Assembly (NCBI RefSeq): GCF_934560975.1
Contig: NZ_CAKTFO010000009.1
Coordinates: 32,378-96,377 of the forward strand
DNA: 64,000 bases
Source: an uncultured Sphingomonas sp.
GTDB lineage: Bacteria > Pseudomonadota > Alphaproteobacteria > Sphingomonadales > Sphingomonadaceae
Direction: 5' to 3'
Shown here one piece after another: positions 46,217-54,001 of the stretch. Position 1 is the first letter of the stretch. The number at the start of each line of letters is the position of its first letter. The position numbers and the translations under genes were made by a program. The notes beneath the pieces are model-generated. The model was not told the DNA's origin. It was given only the letters and a program-made list of their open reading frames with translations, and ran no database searches.

Positions 46217-47386
46217 TCAGTCCACCCGCTCGGTCCGAACCCACGCCGCCTGCTGCTGGCGGCGCGCGAGGCGGGTGTAGAGCGCGACTTTCCACAGCAG
46301 GTATAGCGGCAGGCGCACCAGCATCCTGAACGGCAGCACCTGCCTCCCCGCCACGACCCAGGCCGCGAGCACGGATAGCGTCAGCGCCCCGAACAGGGCC
46401 GCCTGAATGCCGAAGGGAACTGCCGACACGCCCACCAGCGGCAGCAGGCCGAACAGCAGCAGCACCGCCGCATTGCCCATGAGCAGCAGGGTCAAGGGCG
46501 GGACCAGCACGTGCAGCCCGATCCAGAACAAGGGCCAGCTGCGTCGCATGAGGCCTTGGCGCACCAGCGGCATGGCCATGGTGCGGGCGGTCGCCATGAA
46601 GCCGCCTTCCCAGCGAGCGCGCTGGGTTTCGGTGCCGCCCGCGCTGCTGGGGGTGGACCAGGTCCGTGCCCGCTCCTCGAAGGCCGGCGAAAAGCCCGCC
46701 TGAACCAGCTCGATCCCGATCGCCAGATCCTCGACGATATTGCCGGTCGCCAGGTCGAGCGCGGCGAACTGCGCCCACGGAAAGGCCATGCCCGAGCCGG
46801 CGAGCGGGGCGGACGCGCCGAGCCGCGCGCCGCCGCGCTGACGGATCAAGTTCTTCACCAGCATGGCGAAGTTGGAGATCTGCACCACCGGCGCATCGCT
46901 CGGTCGGCTGCGGAACAGGTAGCAGCCTTGAACGGCGCGATTGCGCGCGATGGCGGCATGCGCCAGCCGCTCCACCGTGCCCGGGTCGAGCGTGCAGTCG
47001 GCATCGACCACGATCACCACCTCGGGCGGGTCCGCCGCCAGCTGCTCCCGCCCGAACGCCAGGGCATAGCCCTTGCCGCGACGATCAGGCTGGTTCAGCA
47101 CCGCCACCTCCGCGCCCGCCGCACGCGCCTCGGCCGCGGTCGCGTCGTTGCAATTGTGGGCCACCACCAGATGGCGAACGCCCGGCGGCAGGATTGCGGC
47201 GAGCGCCTGTACGGTAGGGCCGACCACCGACGCCTCGTTATGGGCCGGCGTCAGGATGGCGATGCGGGGCGACGCGCCGCGCCCGGCACGCTGACGCAGC
47301 GGCGCGATGCCCAACGTCACCTCCGCCAGGAAGATCAGGTCCACCGCCCATAACGGGGCGGCCAGCAGGATCAGCAGCAGCGCCAT
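46217..47386 (-). CDS. Family 2 membrane glycosyltransferase
   Basis: A 389-residue protein. An N-terminal membrane helix is followed by ARIAILTPAHNEASVVGPT, PDRRGKGYALAFG, VIVVDADCTLDPGT (DxD-type metal site), GSGMAFPW, EDLAIGIELVQAG and a QRARWEGG motif resembling the QxxRW of processive synthases. Three or four C-terminal hydrophobic segments follow. It resembles cellulose/hyaluronan-synthase-type GT2 enzymes, but a processive role is not proven. The ATG overlaps the stop of the GT4 gene (TGATG). It converges on the previous glycosyltransferase gene with four bases between. Confidence 0.88.
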   Translation of the reverse strand: MALLLILLAAPLWAVDLIFLAEVTLGIAPLRQRAGRGASPRIAILTPAHNEASVVGPTVQALAAILPPGVRHLVVAHNCNDATAAEARAAGAEVAVLNQPDRRGKGYALAFGREQLAADPPEVVIVVDADCTLDPGTVERLAHAAIARNRAVQGCYLFRSRPSDAPVVQISNFAMLVKNLIRQRGGARLGASAPLAGSGMAFPWAQFAALDLATGNIVEDLAIGIELVQAGFSPAFEERARTWSTPSSAGGTETQRARWEGGFMATARTMAMPLVRQGLMRRSWPLFWIGLHVLVPPLTLLLMGNAAVLLLFGLLPLVGVSAVPFGIQAALFGALTLSVLAAWVVAGRQVLPFRMLVRLPLYLLWKVALYTRLARRQQQAAWVRTERVD

Positions 47387-48579
47387 CACAGCACGCCGAT
47401 CGCTTGGCCGAGGGCGCGGGCATTCTGGCCGGCATCATGCTGGGCCAGCACGCGCTGCCGTCCCACCTCCCCCATCTCCCGCAGGCGCACCGGATCGGCG
47501 GCCAACACCTGCTCCATCGCATCCGCCAGTCGCTCGATCGAGCCCGCAGGGATCAGCCAGCCGCATTCCTTGTCCACCAGTTCGGGCGTGCCGGCGATCT
47601 GGGTTGCGACCACCGGTATGCGCAGGGCCAGCGCCTCCATGATCGCCACGGGCAGCCCTTCGGCAAAGCTCGGCAACACCATGGCGCGTGAGGCGCTGAT
47701 GATCTCCCGCACGCCGGACGCGGCGAGGTAGCCGGTGATGCGGACCTTTTCGCCCAACCCCTGATCGCGCACGGCCTGCTCGATCTCCGCCCGCATCTCG
47801 CCATCGCCGACCAGGGTCAGGCGGAAATCCACACCGCGCCGGTGGAGCAGGCCGGCGGCCTCGATCAGCAGCGGCAGACCCTTCTGCCCGCTCAACCGGG
47901 CGACGCAGCACAGGTCGGGACCGGCACAGGGTGCGGCCGGGGCCGCCGACGCGAACACCTGATCCACGCCGCAGCGCACGACCCGCAGCTTGCCCCACGC
48001 CTTGGGATCGGTCCAGCGCATCAGCTGGCTCCGCCCGAACGAACTGATGCCGATCACGCATGCCGCGTCCGCGATCTTGCCCGGCAGGTCGAGCGCCAGC
48101 GGACCGTCGAACTCCTCAGGCCCGTGCACGGTGAAGCTGTAGGGGAGCCCGGTGAGGCAATGCACCATGCGCGCGACGGCGGCCGAATTGGTGCCGAAAT
48201 GGGCGTGGACATGGACGACGTCCTTCATCTGTCCCGTCAACCAGCAGGCCTCCACCAGATAGGCCAAGTGGCGCAGCACCTTCTTGGGCGCGCCCTGGCC
48301 CATGGCAACCGCGATCCGCGCGGCCTTGATCCAGCGGCCGGGGCGCTTCACCGCCACGCACGCGGTGGCTGCCAGCAGGCGGAACGCGCCCTGCCCCAGC
48401 ACGACCTGCGTCCGCTCCCGCTCCGCGCGGTCCTGCGGATCGGGCAGCTCGGCAGGGGCTGCGCGAAAGGAGAAGCGGCGGACCGACACGCCGGCCTCTT
48501 CCAGGCCGAATATCTCGCGACGAATGAAACTGTGGCTGACGGTGGGGTAGTGATTGACCAGATACGCAACCGTCATCAT
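47386..48579 (-). CDS. Family 4 glycosyltransferase
   Basis: A 397-residue GT-B enzyme. N-terminal acceptor domain (VAYLVNHYPTVSHSFIRREI, HVHAHFGTNSAAVARM, YSFTVHGPEEF) and C-terminal donor domain (DLCCVARLSGQKGLPLLIEA, VGDGEMRAEIEQA, PSFAEGLPVAIMEALALRIP with the E-x7-E motif, TPELVDKECGWLIPAG). The HVHAHF and SFxRREIxxLE patterns resemble colanic-acid/exopolysaccharide GT4s. It is the first gene of a coupled pair with the GT2 gene. Confidence 0.92.
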   Translation of the reverse strand: MMTVAYLVNHYPTVSHSFIRREIFGLEEAGVSVRRFSFRAAPAELPDPQDRAERERTQVVLGQGAFRLLAATACVAVKRPGRWIKAARIAVAMGQGAPKKVLRHLAYLVEACWLTGQMKDVVHVHAHFGTNSAAVARMVHCLTGLPYSFTVHGPEEFDGPLALDLPGKIADAACVIGISSFGRSQLMRWTDPKAWGKLRVVRCGVDQVFASAAPAAPCAGPDLCCVARLSGQKGLPLLIEAAGLLHRRGVDFRLTLVGDGEMRAEIEQAVRDQGLGEKVRITGYLAASGVREIISASRAMVLPSFAEGLPVAIMEALALRIPVVATQIAGTPELVDKECGWLIPAGSIERLADAMEQVLAADPVRLREMGEVGRQRVLAQHDAGQNARALGQAIGVL

Positions 48580-48654
48580 TCACTCCCTGAAGCGTAGCGC
48601 ACCCCTATACGCGGGCTTGCGACGCGTCCAGAATGGCGGCGTCACGGGCGGAGA

Positions 48655-48930
48655 TCAGGCAGGTCGATCTATCGGCTGTGCGGCATCCTTGCCGATGACG
48701 GTGACCCATTCGCGCACGCGCCACGCCTGCACCAGACCTTCGGTCACATAGGGATCGCCGCCGGCGAACAGCAGGACCGCCTGATCCGCCGGATCGGCCA
48801 GCGCGCCGCCCAGCACCAGTTCACCCCGCGCCACCGCGGCGACGGCATAAGCAAGGTGGACATCGCGAAAGCGGGCGCGTCGCTCCAGATAATCCGAAGC
48901 GACGTCGTAGAAGAGGAGGAAGTGGCGCAT
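48655..48930 (-). CDS. YciI family protein
   Basis: A 91-residue ferredoxin-like-fold protein of the YciI family. MRHFLLFYDVASDYLERRARFRDVHL, then ARGELVLGGALADP (conserved His/Asp region) and VREWVTVIGKDA near the end. Function is generally unknown; some relatives are fused to dehydrogenases. It follows ybaB by five bases on the same strand, so it belongs to the dnaX-ybaB series. Confidence 0.88.
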   Translation of the reverse strand: MRHFLLFYDVASDYLERRARFRDVHLAYAVAAVARGELVLGGALADPADQAVLLFAGGDPYVTEGLVQAWRVREWVTVIGKDAAQPIDRPA

Positions 48931-48935
48931 GCCCC

Positions 48936-49271
48936 TCAGAAGGGCAGCTTGAAGCCCGGCGGCAGCGGCAGGCCCGCCGTCATCTTGCTCATCTCCGCAC
49001 TGCCGGCCGCATCCGCCTTGGCGCGCGCATCGTTGATCGCGGCCGCCACCAGATCCTCAAGCATCTGCTTTTCGGAGACTTGCAGCAAGCTATCGTCGAT
49101 CTCGACGCCGAGGATGCGGCCCTTGGCGGTCGCCTTGATCGTCACGAGACCGCCGCCGGCCGCGCCTTCGACCTCGATCTTGTCGAGCCCGGCCTGGGCA
49201 TCCGCCATCTGCGACTGGATGTTCTGGGCGGCTTCCTGCGCCGCCTTCATGAGTTCGTTGATGTCCTTCAT
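48936..49271 (-). CDS. ybaB: YbaB/EbfC family nucleoid-associated protein
   Basis: A 111-residue DNA-binding dimer. The N-terminal helix (ELMKAAQEAAQNIQSQM) leads to the conserved EGAAGGGLVTIKATAKGRILGVEIDDSLL and MLEDLVAAAINDAR. The standard companion of dnaX; its ATG overlaps the dnaX stop by four bases. Confidence 0.95.
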   Translation of the reverse strand: MKDINELMKAAQEAAQNIQSQMADAQAGLDKIEVEGAAGGGLVTIKATAKGRILGVEIDDSLLQVSEKQMLEDLVAAAINDARAKADAAGSAEMSKMTAGLPLPPGFKLPF

Positions 49272-50941
49272 GGCATGCTCCGTGCGTCTTCGATCAGTTC
49301 CGCCTCCGGGAAAGTGGCGCGGACCGCCACCACCATCGGCGCGTTGAGGATGTCGTCGCGCGCCGCCTGGGCGGCCGCCTGCTCCTGCTGCAGCAAGCTC
49401 GGTTCGGAGGGCGCATCGCGCAACTCCACCTCCCACGCCACATCGGTCAACCGCTTCAGCGTCGCGGTGAGTTCGCGCGCAAACTCGCCCGGCAGCGGCT
49501 TGACCGGCCGTATCACCAGATGCGGCGGATCGTAGCGGATCAGCCCTGCATAATCGTGCAGTTGCTGTGCCACATGCGCCTTGCCTTTGCCGGCCAGCAG
49601 CGTGATCAGCGCCTGAAAATCGCCGGGCAGCTTGGACGGCGGAGGCGCCGCATGCATGGGCGGCGCGACAGGCGCGACGGCCACCGGGGCGGACGGCTGC
49701 GGCGACTCGGTCGCAGGCGCGGCAGCAGCAGGTGCCGTCACCCCGCCATTATGGATGCGCCGCGCCAGTTCGCCCGGATCGGGCAAGGTGCTGGCATGGA
49801 CGACACGCAGCAGCGCCATTTCGGCGGCCTCGCGCGGCTGCGGCGCGGTCTGCACCTCGCCATGACCCTTGAGCAGCAACTGCCACAGGCGGTGGAGCGT
49901 GGCGAAACCCATCTCCGACGCCCACAGGCCATAGGCCTCCCGCTCCTCATGGCTGAGCGCGGGGTCATCCCCGCCGCCCACCTTGGCGCGGGTGACGCCA
50001 TGCACCACCTCCAGCAGACCGCGCAGCACCGCCGCCGGCTCGATGCCCAGCGCATGTTGCTGCTCGACGGAGGCGAGTACGGCGGGCACGTCCGTCGCCA
50101 CCAGGCTGCCGAACAGCCGCCGGATCGCGCCGCGATCGGACAGGCCCAGCATCTCCCGCACCTGATCCGCGCCCACCCCCTGCCCGTCCATGCCGGCGTG
50201 CGCGATCGCCTGGTCGAGGATGGACAGGCCATCACGCGCCGACCCTTCCGCCGCGCGGGCGATCAGGGCCAGTGCCTCCGGCTCGGCGGTGACATGCTCC
50301 GCCTCCACCACATGGGCGAAGTGTACGGCCAGCAGGTCGGCGGGGATACGCTTCAGGTCGAACCGCTGGCAGCGGGACAGGACGGTTACCGGAACCTTGT
50401 TCACCTCGGTCGTGGCGAACAGGAACTTCACATGCGCCGGCGGCTCCTCCAGCGTCTTCAGCAGGCCGTTGAAGGCCGCCTTGGACAGCATGTGGACCTC
50501 GTCGATGATGTACACCTTGTAGCGCGCCGACACGGCCGCATAGCGCACCGCCTCGATGATCTCGCGGATATCGTCGATGCCGGTGTGGCTGGCGGCGTCC
50601 ATCTCCACCACGTCGATGTGGCGCCCTTCGGCGATGGCGACGCACGGCTCGCACACACCACACGGATCGATAGTGGGCCCGCCCGTCCCGTCCGGGCCGA
50701 TGCAGTTCAGCGCCTTGGCGATGAGGCGCGCGGTCGAGGTCTTGCCGACTCCGCGCACGCCGGTCAGCAAAAAGGCATGGGCGAGCCGGTCGCGCTTGAT
50801 CGCATTGCCCAGCGTCTGCACCATCGCATCCTGCCCGATCAGAGCGGAAAAGGTCTGCGGGCGATATTTGCGCGCGAGCACGCGATACGCGTCCTGCCGC
50901 TGCGGTTGCGGCGGTTCGCCGAGGTCGAACGAGTCTGCCAT
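49268..50941 (-). CDS. dnaX: DNA polymerase III subunit gamma/tau
   Basis: A 557-residue clamp-loader ATPase. YRVLARKYRPQTFSALIGQ, Walker A GVRGVGKTS (residues 61-69), a four-cysteine zinc module (Cys80, 94, 97, 100), IIDEVHMLS (Walker B), the sensor FLFATTEVNKVP and SRCQRFDLKRIP (arginine finger). A Pro/Ala-rich linker (about 400-440) leads to the tau-type C-terminal domain. No A-rich frameshift site was noticed, so a short gamma product is not predicted. Followed by coupled ybaB. Confidence 0.97.
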   Translation of the reverse strand: MADSFDLGEPPQPQRQDAYRVLARKYRPQTFSALIGQDAMVQTLGNAIKRDRLAHAFLLTGVRGVGKTSTARLIAKALNCIGPDGTGGPTIDPCGVCEPCVAIAEGRHIDVVEMDAASHTGIDDIREIIEAVRYAAVSARYKVYIIDEVHMLSKAAFNGLLKTLEEPPAHVKFLFATTEVNKVPVTVLSRCQRFDLKRIPADLLAVHFAHVVEAEHVTAEPEALALIARAAEGSARDGLSILDQAIAHAGMDGQGVGADQVREMLGLSDRGAIRRLFGSLVATDVPAVLASVEQQHALGIEPAAVLRGLLEVVHGVTRAKVGGGDDPALSHEEREAYGLWASEMGFATLHRLWQLLLKGHGEVQTAPQPREAAEMALLRVVHASTLPDPGELARRIHNGGVTAPAAAAPATESPQPSAPVAVAPVAPPMHAAPPPSKLPGDFQALITLLAGKGKAHVAQQLHDYAGLIRYDPPHLVIRPVKPLPGEFARELTATLKRLTDVAWEVELRDAPSEPSLLQQEQAAAQAARDDILNAPMVVAVRATFPEAELIEDARSMP

Positions 50942-51045
50942 GTTGCCCTTACTCTACAGGCAAGCGCCGCCCGGGGGGAAGCGTCCGTGCACGTCGCTCG
51001 CCTGATCGCCCCGCGATGTCGGATCGGGCTCTCGCGAAAGCCCGC

Positions 51046-51900
51046 TCAGACCAGCACTGCGGCGGCAATGCGAGCAGCACGGCAATGCGCGTCTTCGCGC
51101 TCCTTGGGCGAAACGTTGGGCGCATCGACATAGCAGGCCATCAACACGGGTGGCCGGCCAGCGGCGGGCCACGCGATCGCCACGTCGTTCGTGGCTCCGC
51201 GTTCGCCGGTGCCGGTCTTGTCCCCGACCCGCCACGTCGGTGGCAGGCCCGCCCGCAACCGCGCCAAGCCGGTGCGGCTCTCCACCGCCCACCCCGCCAG
51301 CCGTTCACGCTGGACCGGGGCAAGGCCGGCGGAGCCGAGCAGATTGCGCATCAGCGAGAGCATCGCCCACGGGGTGGTGGTGTCCCGCCGGTCGCCCGGC
51401 AGATTGGTATTGAGCGCGGGTTCGGTTCGATCCAGCCGAGTCGGCCCGCCGCCATGCGCCCGCATGAAGCGGGTCAGCCCGGCGGGGCCGCCTACCAGCG
51501 GCAGCAGCAGGTTGGCGGCGGCATTGTCGGAGTGGATCATTGTGGCCGCGCAGAGTGCCGCGATGGAAAGCGCGCCATCCGGCAAGGCCGCCTGAACCTC
51601 CGGCGCGCGGGCCTGCGCTGCCTGCGGACCGACACGCACCATCCGATCGGGATTGATCCGGCCTGCGTGGACATCGGCCAATATGGCGGCCACCAGCGGC
51701 AGCTTGACTGTCGAGCACAGGGCGAAACGCTGATGCGCACGGTGAACGAGCATTGCACCGCTGGCAAGATCAAGCGCAGCAAAGCCCAGCCGTCCGCCGG
51801 CGAGATCCCGTTCGACATCATCGAGCCGATGGGCTGCGGTATAAGCGGGACAAACCGCGAGAGCCAGCAGAGCGGAGCAGACCTGGCGGCGCGTCACCAT
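51046..51900 (-). CDS. Class A beta-lactamase
   Basis: A 284-residue periplasmic serine beta-lactamase. All motifs are present: Ser63-Thr-Val-Lys66 (SxxK), Ser124-Asp125-Asn126 (SDN), Glu160 in RTEPALN (ExxLN) and Lys228-Thr-Gly230 (KTG). The N-terminus VTRRQVCSALLALAVCPAYTA resembles a twin-arginine signal. Cys62 directly precedes the active serine, as in carbapenemases, but the partner cysteine (Ambler 238) is Gly, so that disulphide is absent. ATG 51900 is used; ATG 51912 is possible. It starts 25 bases after the SRP RNA end and lies upstream of dnaX. No regulator gene is adjacent. Confidence 0.93.
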   Translation of the reverse strand: MVTRRQVCSALLALAVCPAYTAAHRLDDVERDLAGGRLGFAALDLASGAMLVHRAHQRFALCSTVKLPLVAAILADVHAGRINPDRMVRVGPQAAQARAPEVQAALPDGALSIAALCAATMIHSDNAAANLLLPLVGGPAGLTRFMRAHGGGPTRLDRTEPALNTNLPGDRRDTTTPWAMLSLMRNLLGSAGLAPVQRERLAGWAVESRTGLARLRAGLPPTWRVGDKTGTGERGATNDVAIAWPAAGRPPVLMACYVDAPNVSPKEREDAHCRAARIAAAVLV

Positions 51901-51925
51901 GACATGGCGCATAGCAGGCCAAGGT

Positions 51926-52014
51926 GGGAGCCGGAACGACCCGACGCAAAATCGTTGTGGCTGCTTCCTTCCGGATCTGACCAGGTTGGCGACGACGCCG
52001 TCCGCCCGACTCCC
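51926..52014 (-). ncRNA. ffs: Signal recognition particle RNA (4.5S type)
   Basis: A short bacterial SRP RNA. The Ffh-binding helix 8 is explicit: GGTCAGATCCGGAAGGAAGCAGCC. The outer helix closes GGGAGTCGG at the 5-prime end with CCGGCTCCC at the 3-prime end (one G-U pair). Its predicted start at 52014 is seven bases after a -10 element. It is encoded directly upstream of the beta-lactamase gene. Confidence 0.92.
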
Positions 52015-52020
52015 GAGCCG

Positions 52021-52049
52021 CATATGGTCGAGGTTGCAGCCAAGGGCAA
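52021..52049 (-). promoter_or_regulatory. Promoter of ffs
   Basis: On the minus strand TTGCCC (52044-52049), 17 bases and CATATG (52021-52026). The start expected seven bases later coincides with the 5-prime end of the SRP RNA helix at 52014. It may also drive the beta-lactamase gene by readthrough. Confidence 0.6.
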
Positions 52050-52125
52050 GCGGCGACCCTCGCGATTGTTTCGATAGCTTACATTAAGTTGTCGACTCGT
52101 TTCACACGCGTATTAAAGTAGCGTC

Positions 52126-52566
52126 ATGATGTCCCAGATCGATCGCGCCCGTCATTACGCCAAGCTGGTCGGCGAAACGCGCATGTACGAAGCTTTGCTG
52201 GACACGATGGCTGATGCCATCGTGATCACAGGCCTGGAGCTGGACCGGCCCGGACCGATCGTCACCTTCGTCAATCGCGTGTTTGAACAGATGAGCGGTT
52301 ACAAGCGGGCCGATTTGATCGGATCAGATCCGCGACGTCTGCAAGGGCCGCAAACCGATCCTGTCGAACTTGCGCGCATGAAGGCCACGTTGAGCGCGGG
52401 AGAGATTTTTTCCGGTGAGGTCATCAACTATGCCAAGGATGGACAGACTTATCTGATGGCATGGACCATCGTGCCGGTACGCAATTCTGCCGGGGCATTC
52501 ACATGCTGGCTGGCGGTGCAGAACAATATCAGCAGGGACTTGAAGGCGGCGCTCGCGACCCGCTAG
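52126..52566 (+). CDS. LOV-like PAS protein lacking the photoactive cysteine
   Basis: A 146-residue stand-alone PAS protein. The sequence follows the LOV pattern: PIVTFVNRVFEQMSGY, GSDPRRLQGPQTDP (where LOV has GxNCRFLQGxxTDP), NYAKDGQTYL (flavin-contacting Asn101) and LAVQNNIS (Gln132). The residue at the adduct-forming cysteine position is Pro69. FMN binding is therefore plausible but the thiol photoadduct is not. No output domain is present, as in short LOV proteins. ATG 52126 or 52129. It stands alone, divergent from the ffs/beta-lactamase side and convergent with infC. Confidence 0.75.
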   Translation: MMSQIDRARHYAKLVGETRMYEALLDTMADAIVITGLELDRPGPIVTFVNRVFEQMSGYKRADLIGSDPRRLQGPQTDPVELARMKATLSAGEIFSGEVINYAKDGQTYLMAWTIVPVRNSAGAFTCWLAVQNNISRDLKAALATR

Positions 52567-52756
52567 CTCCTGTCCAGCTGGGCTGCGACCGGTGCGTACG
52601 TAGGAGGTAGCCGGGCAGGCGGGCCGGCGCGGCTTGCAACGCGACGCTCCCGCCGTTGAACATAGCCACAGCCCAGGCACAATCACGACAGCCGCGCGAA
52701 TCGCCAATCTACCCACTGCGTTACCGCTCGCGCGGACCTGAACCGACAGCAGGTAC

Positions 52757-52788
52757 GAGCGGCGTGCCGTCTGGACGACACGCCGCTC
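52757..52788 (-). terminator. Hairpin downstream of infC
   Basis: GAGCGGCGTG (52757-52766) and CACGCCGCTC (52779-52788) form a perfect 10-base stem with a 12-base loop, 13 bases beyond the infC stop. No T-tract on the minus strand. rpmI and rplT do not follow infC here. Confidence 0.5.
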
Positions 52789-52801
52789 CACATCGCCGTG
52801 C

Positions 52802-53344
52802 TTATTTCGGCGCCAGCACCATCAGCATCTGGCGGCCTTCCATGCGCGGAAACTGCTCCACCTTGGCGACTTCGGCCGTGTCGGCCTGAACCCGCTGCAG
52901 CACCTGCATGCCGAGCTGGCCATGCGCCATCTCGCGCCCCCGGAAGCGCAGGGTGCACTTGACCTTGTCGCCCTCCTCGATGAACTCGAAGACCTTCTTC
53001 ATCTTGGTCTCGTAATCGTGGTCATCGATGTTGGGACGCATCTTGATCTCCTTGATCTCCTGCGTCTTCTGGCTCTTGCGGGCGAGGTTGGCCTTTTTCT
53101 GGTTCTCGTACTTGTACTTGCCGACATCCAGGAACTTGGCCACGGGCGGATCGGCGTTGGGCGACACCTCGACCAGGTCGAGTCCGACCTCGGCTGCCTG
53201 CGCCATCGCTTCCCGCGTATACATCACGCCCAGATTGTCGCCGTTCTCATCGATCACCCGCACCTTCTGGCTCTGGATGAACTCGTTGTAACGGGGGCCG
53301 TTCAGTGGCAGCGGCGGCGCTCCAAGCGGGCGGCGCGGCATCAT
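52802..53344 (-). CDS. infC: Translation initiation factor IF-3
   Basis: A 180-residue factor that binds the 30S subunit and discriminates against non-canonical starts. The N-domain contains VRVIDENGDNLGV, the linker is lysine-rich (KYKYENQKKANLARKSQK) and the C-domain has EIKMRPNIDDHDYETK, KVKCTLRFRGREMAH and a G-x-Q-x-L-x-R helix. The annotated ATG-ATG at 53344/53341 has no site at normal distance; AAGGAG lies 22 bases upstream. An in-frame ATA at 53356 is eight bases from that AAGGAG and could be a rare AUA start, echoing the AUU start of E. coli infC. Confidence 0.95.
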   Translation of the reverse strand: MMPRRPLGAPPLPLNGPRYNEFIQSQKVRVIDENGDNLGVMYTREAMAQAAEVGLDLVEVSPNADPPVAKFLDVGKYKYENQKKANLARKSQKTQEIKEIKMRPNIDDHDYETKMKKVFEFIEEGDKVKCTLRFRGREMAHGQLGMQVLQRVQADTAEVAKVEQFPRMEGRQMLMVLAPK

Positions 53345-53431
53345 GGGCGGTCGTATAGCGCATTCTCCTTTGGCGGCAGAATGCCGCGTCGAGGTTGATA
53401 TAATGATTCCACTGCATTTTTGAAATAGCGG

Positions 53432-54001
53432 CTATCCATGCGTCGGCTTTACGGCGCGAAGCGAGACCTGAAGCTCGCGCGCCACGTTCCAATAACGGTC
53501 GGCCGCCTCGCGCAGCCCTTCGCGGCTGAGGCTTCCATCCTGCACCTTGGCGAGCCAGGCGGGATCATAGGCCTGGACGATGGTCTCCACCTCGAAATCA
53601 ACGTCCATCACCATCGCCAGCATGGTGTAGTTCGCCCGCGCCGCAATCCATTGCCGGTTCTGCCGCTTGGACATCATCCGGAATGTCAGCGGCGTGAAGG
53701 CGCGAACATGGGTCGGGTCCGACCAGAAGGTGTCGTGCCGGACGTGCGGCACATGGATTTCCAGCAGCCCGCCGGGCGCCAGGATGCGGTACAATTCGCG
53801 CATCACCGCCGCAAAGCTCTCGAAATCCGCACCGACATGCTCCAGCACATGCTTCATCAGCACATGCTCAAAGCCGTTGTCGGGCAGGTCCCACGGCGTG
53901 TCCTCGATGTCGAGCATCCGGTCGGGCTCGCACTCGGGAAAATTGTCGACGTTGAGCCAGCCGTCGCGCTTGTCGAACCCGCAGCCCAGATTGAGCTTCA
54001 T
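53432..54001 (-). CDS. SAM-dependent methyltransferase coupled to lptG
   Basis: A 189-residue class I methyltransferase (Methyltransf_11/23 type). Motif I is degenerate: MKLNLGCGFDKRDGWLNVDN. Then DLPDNGFEHVLMKHVLEHVG, ELYRILAPGGLLEIHVPHVR and DPTHVRAFTPLTFRMM follow. The start KLNLGCG...WxNVD is typical of methyltransferases in polysaccharide and LPS gene clusters. ATG 54001 overlaps the lptG stop (ATGA). The substrate is unknown; coupling to LPS transport hints at an envelope substrate. Confidence 0.8.
   Translation of the reverse strand: MKLNLGCGFDKRDGWLNVDNFPECEPDRMLDIEDTPWDLPDNGFEHVLMKHVLEHVGADFESFAAVMRELYRILAPGGLLEIHVPHVRHDTFWSDPTHVRAFTPLTFRMMSKRQNRQWIAARANYTMLAMVMDVDFEVETIVQAYDPAWLAKVQDGSLSREGLREAADRYWNVARELQVSLRAVKPTHG

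Noticed and set aside
51028..51045. GGGCT-CTCGCGAA-AGCCC hairpin just after the beta-lactamase stop
   Set aside because: A stem of only five pairs with no T-run; too weak to call a terminator.
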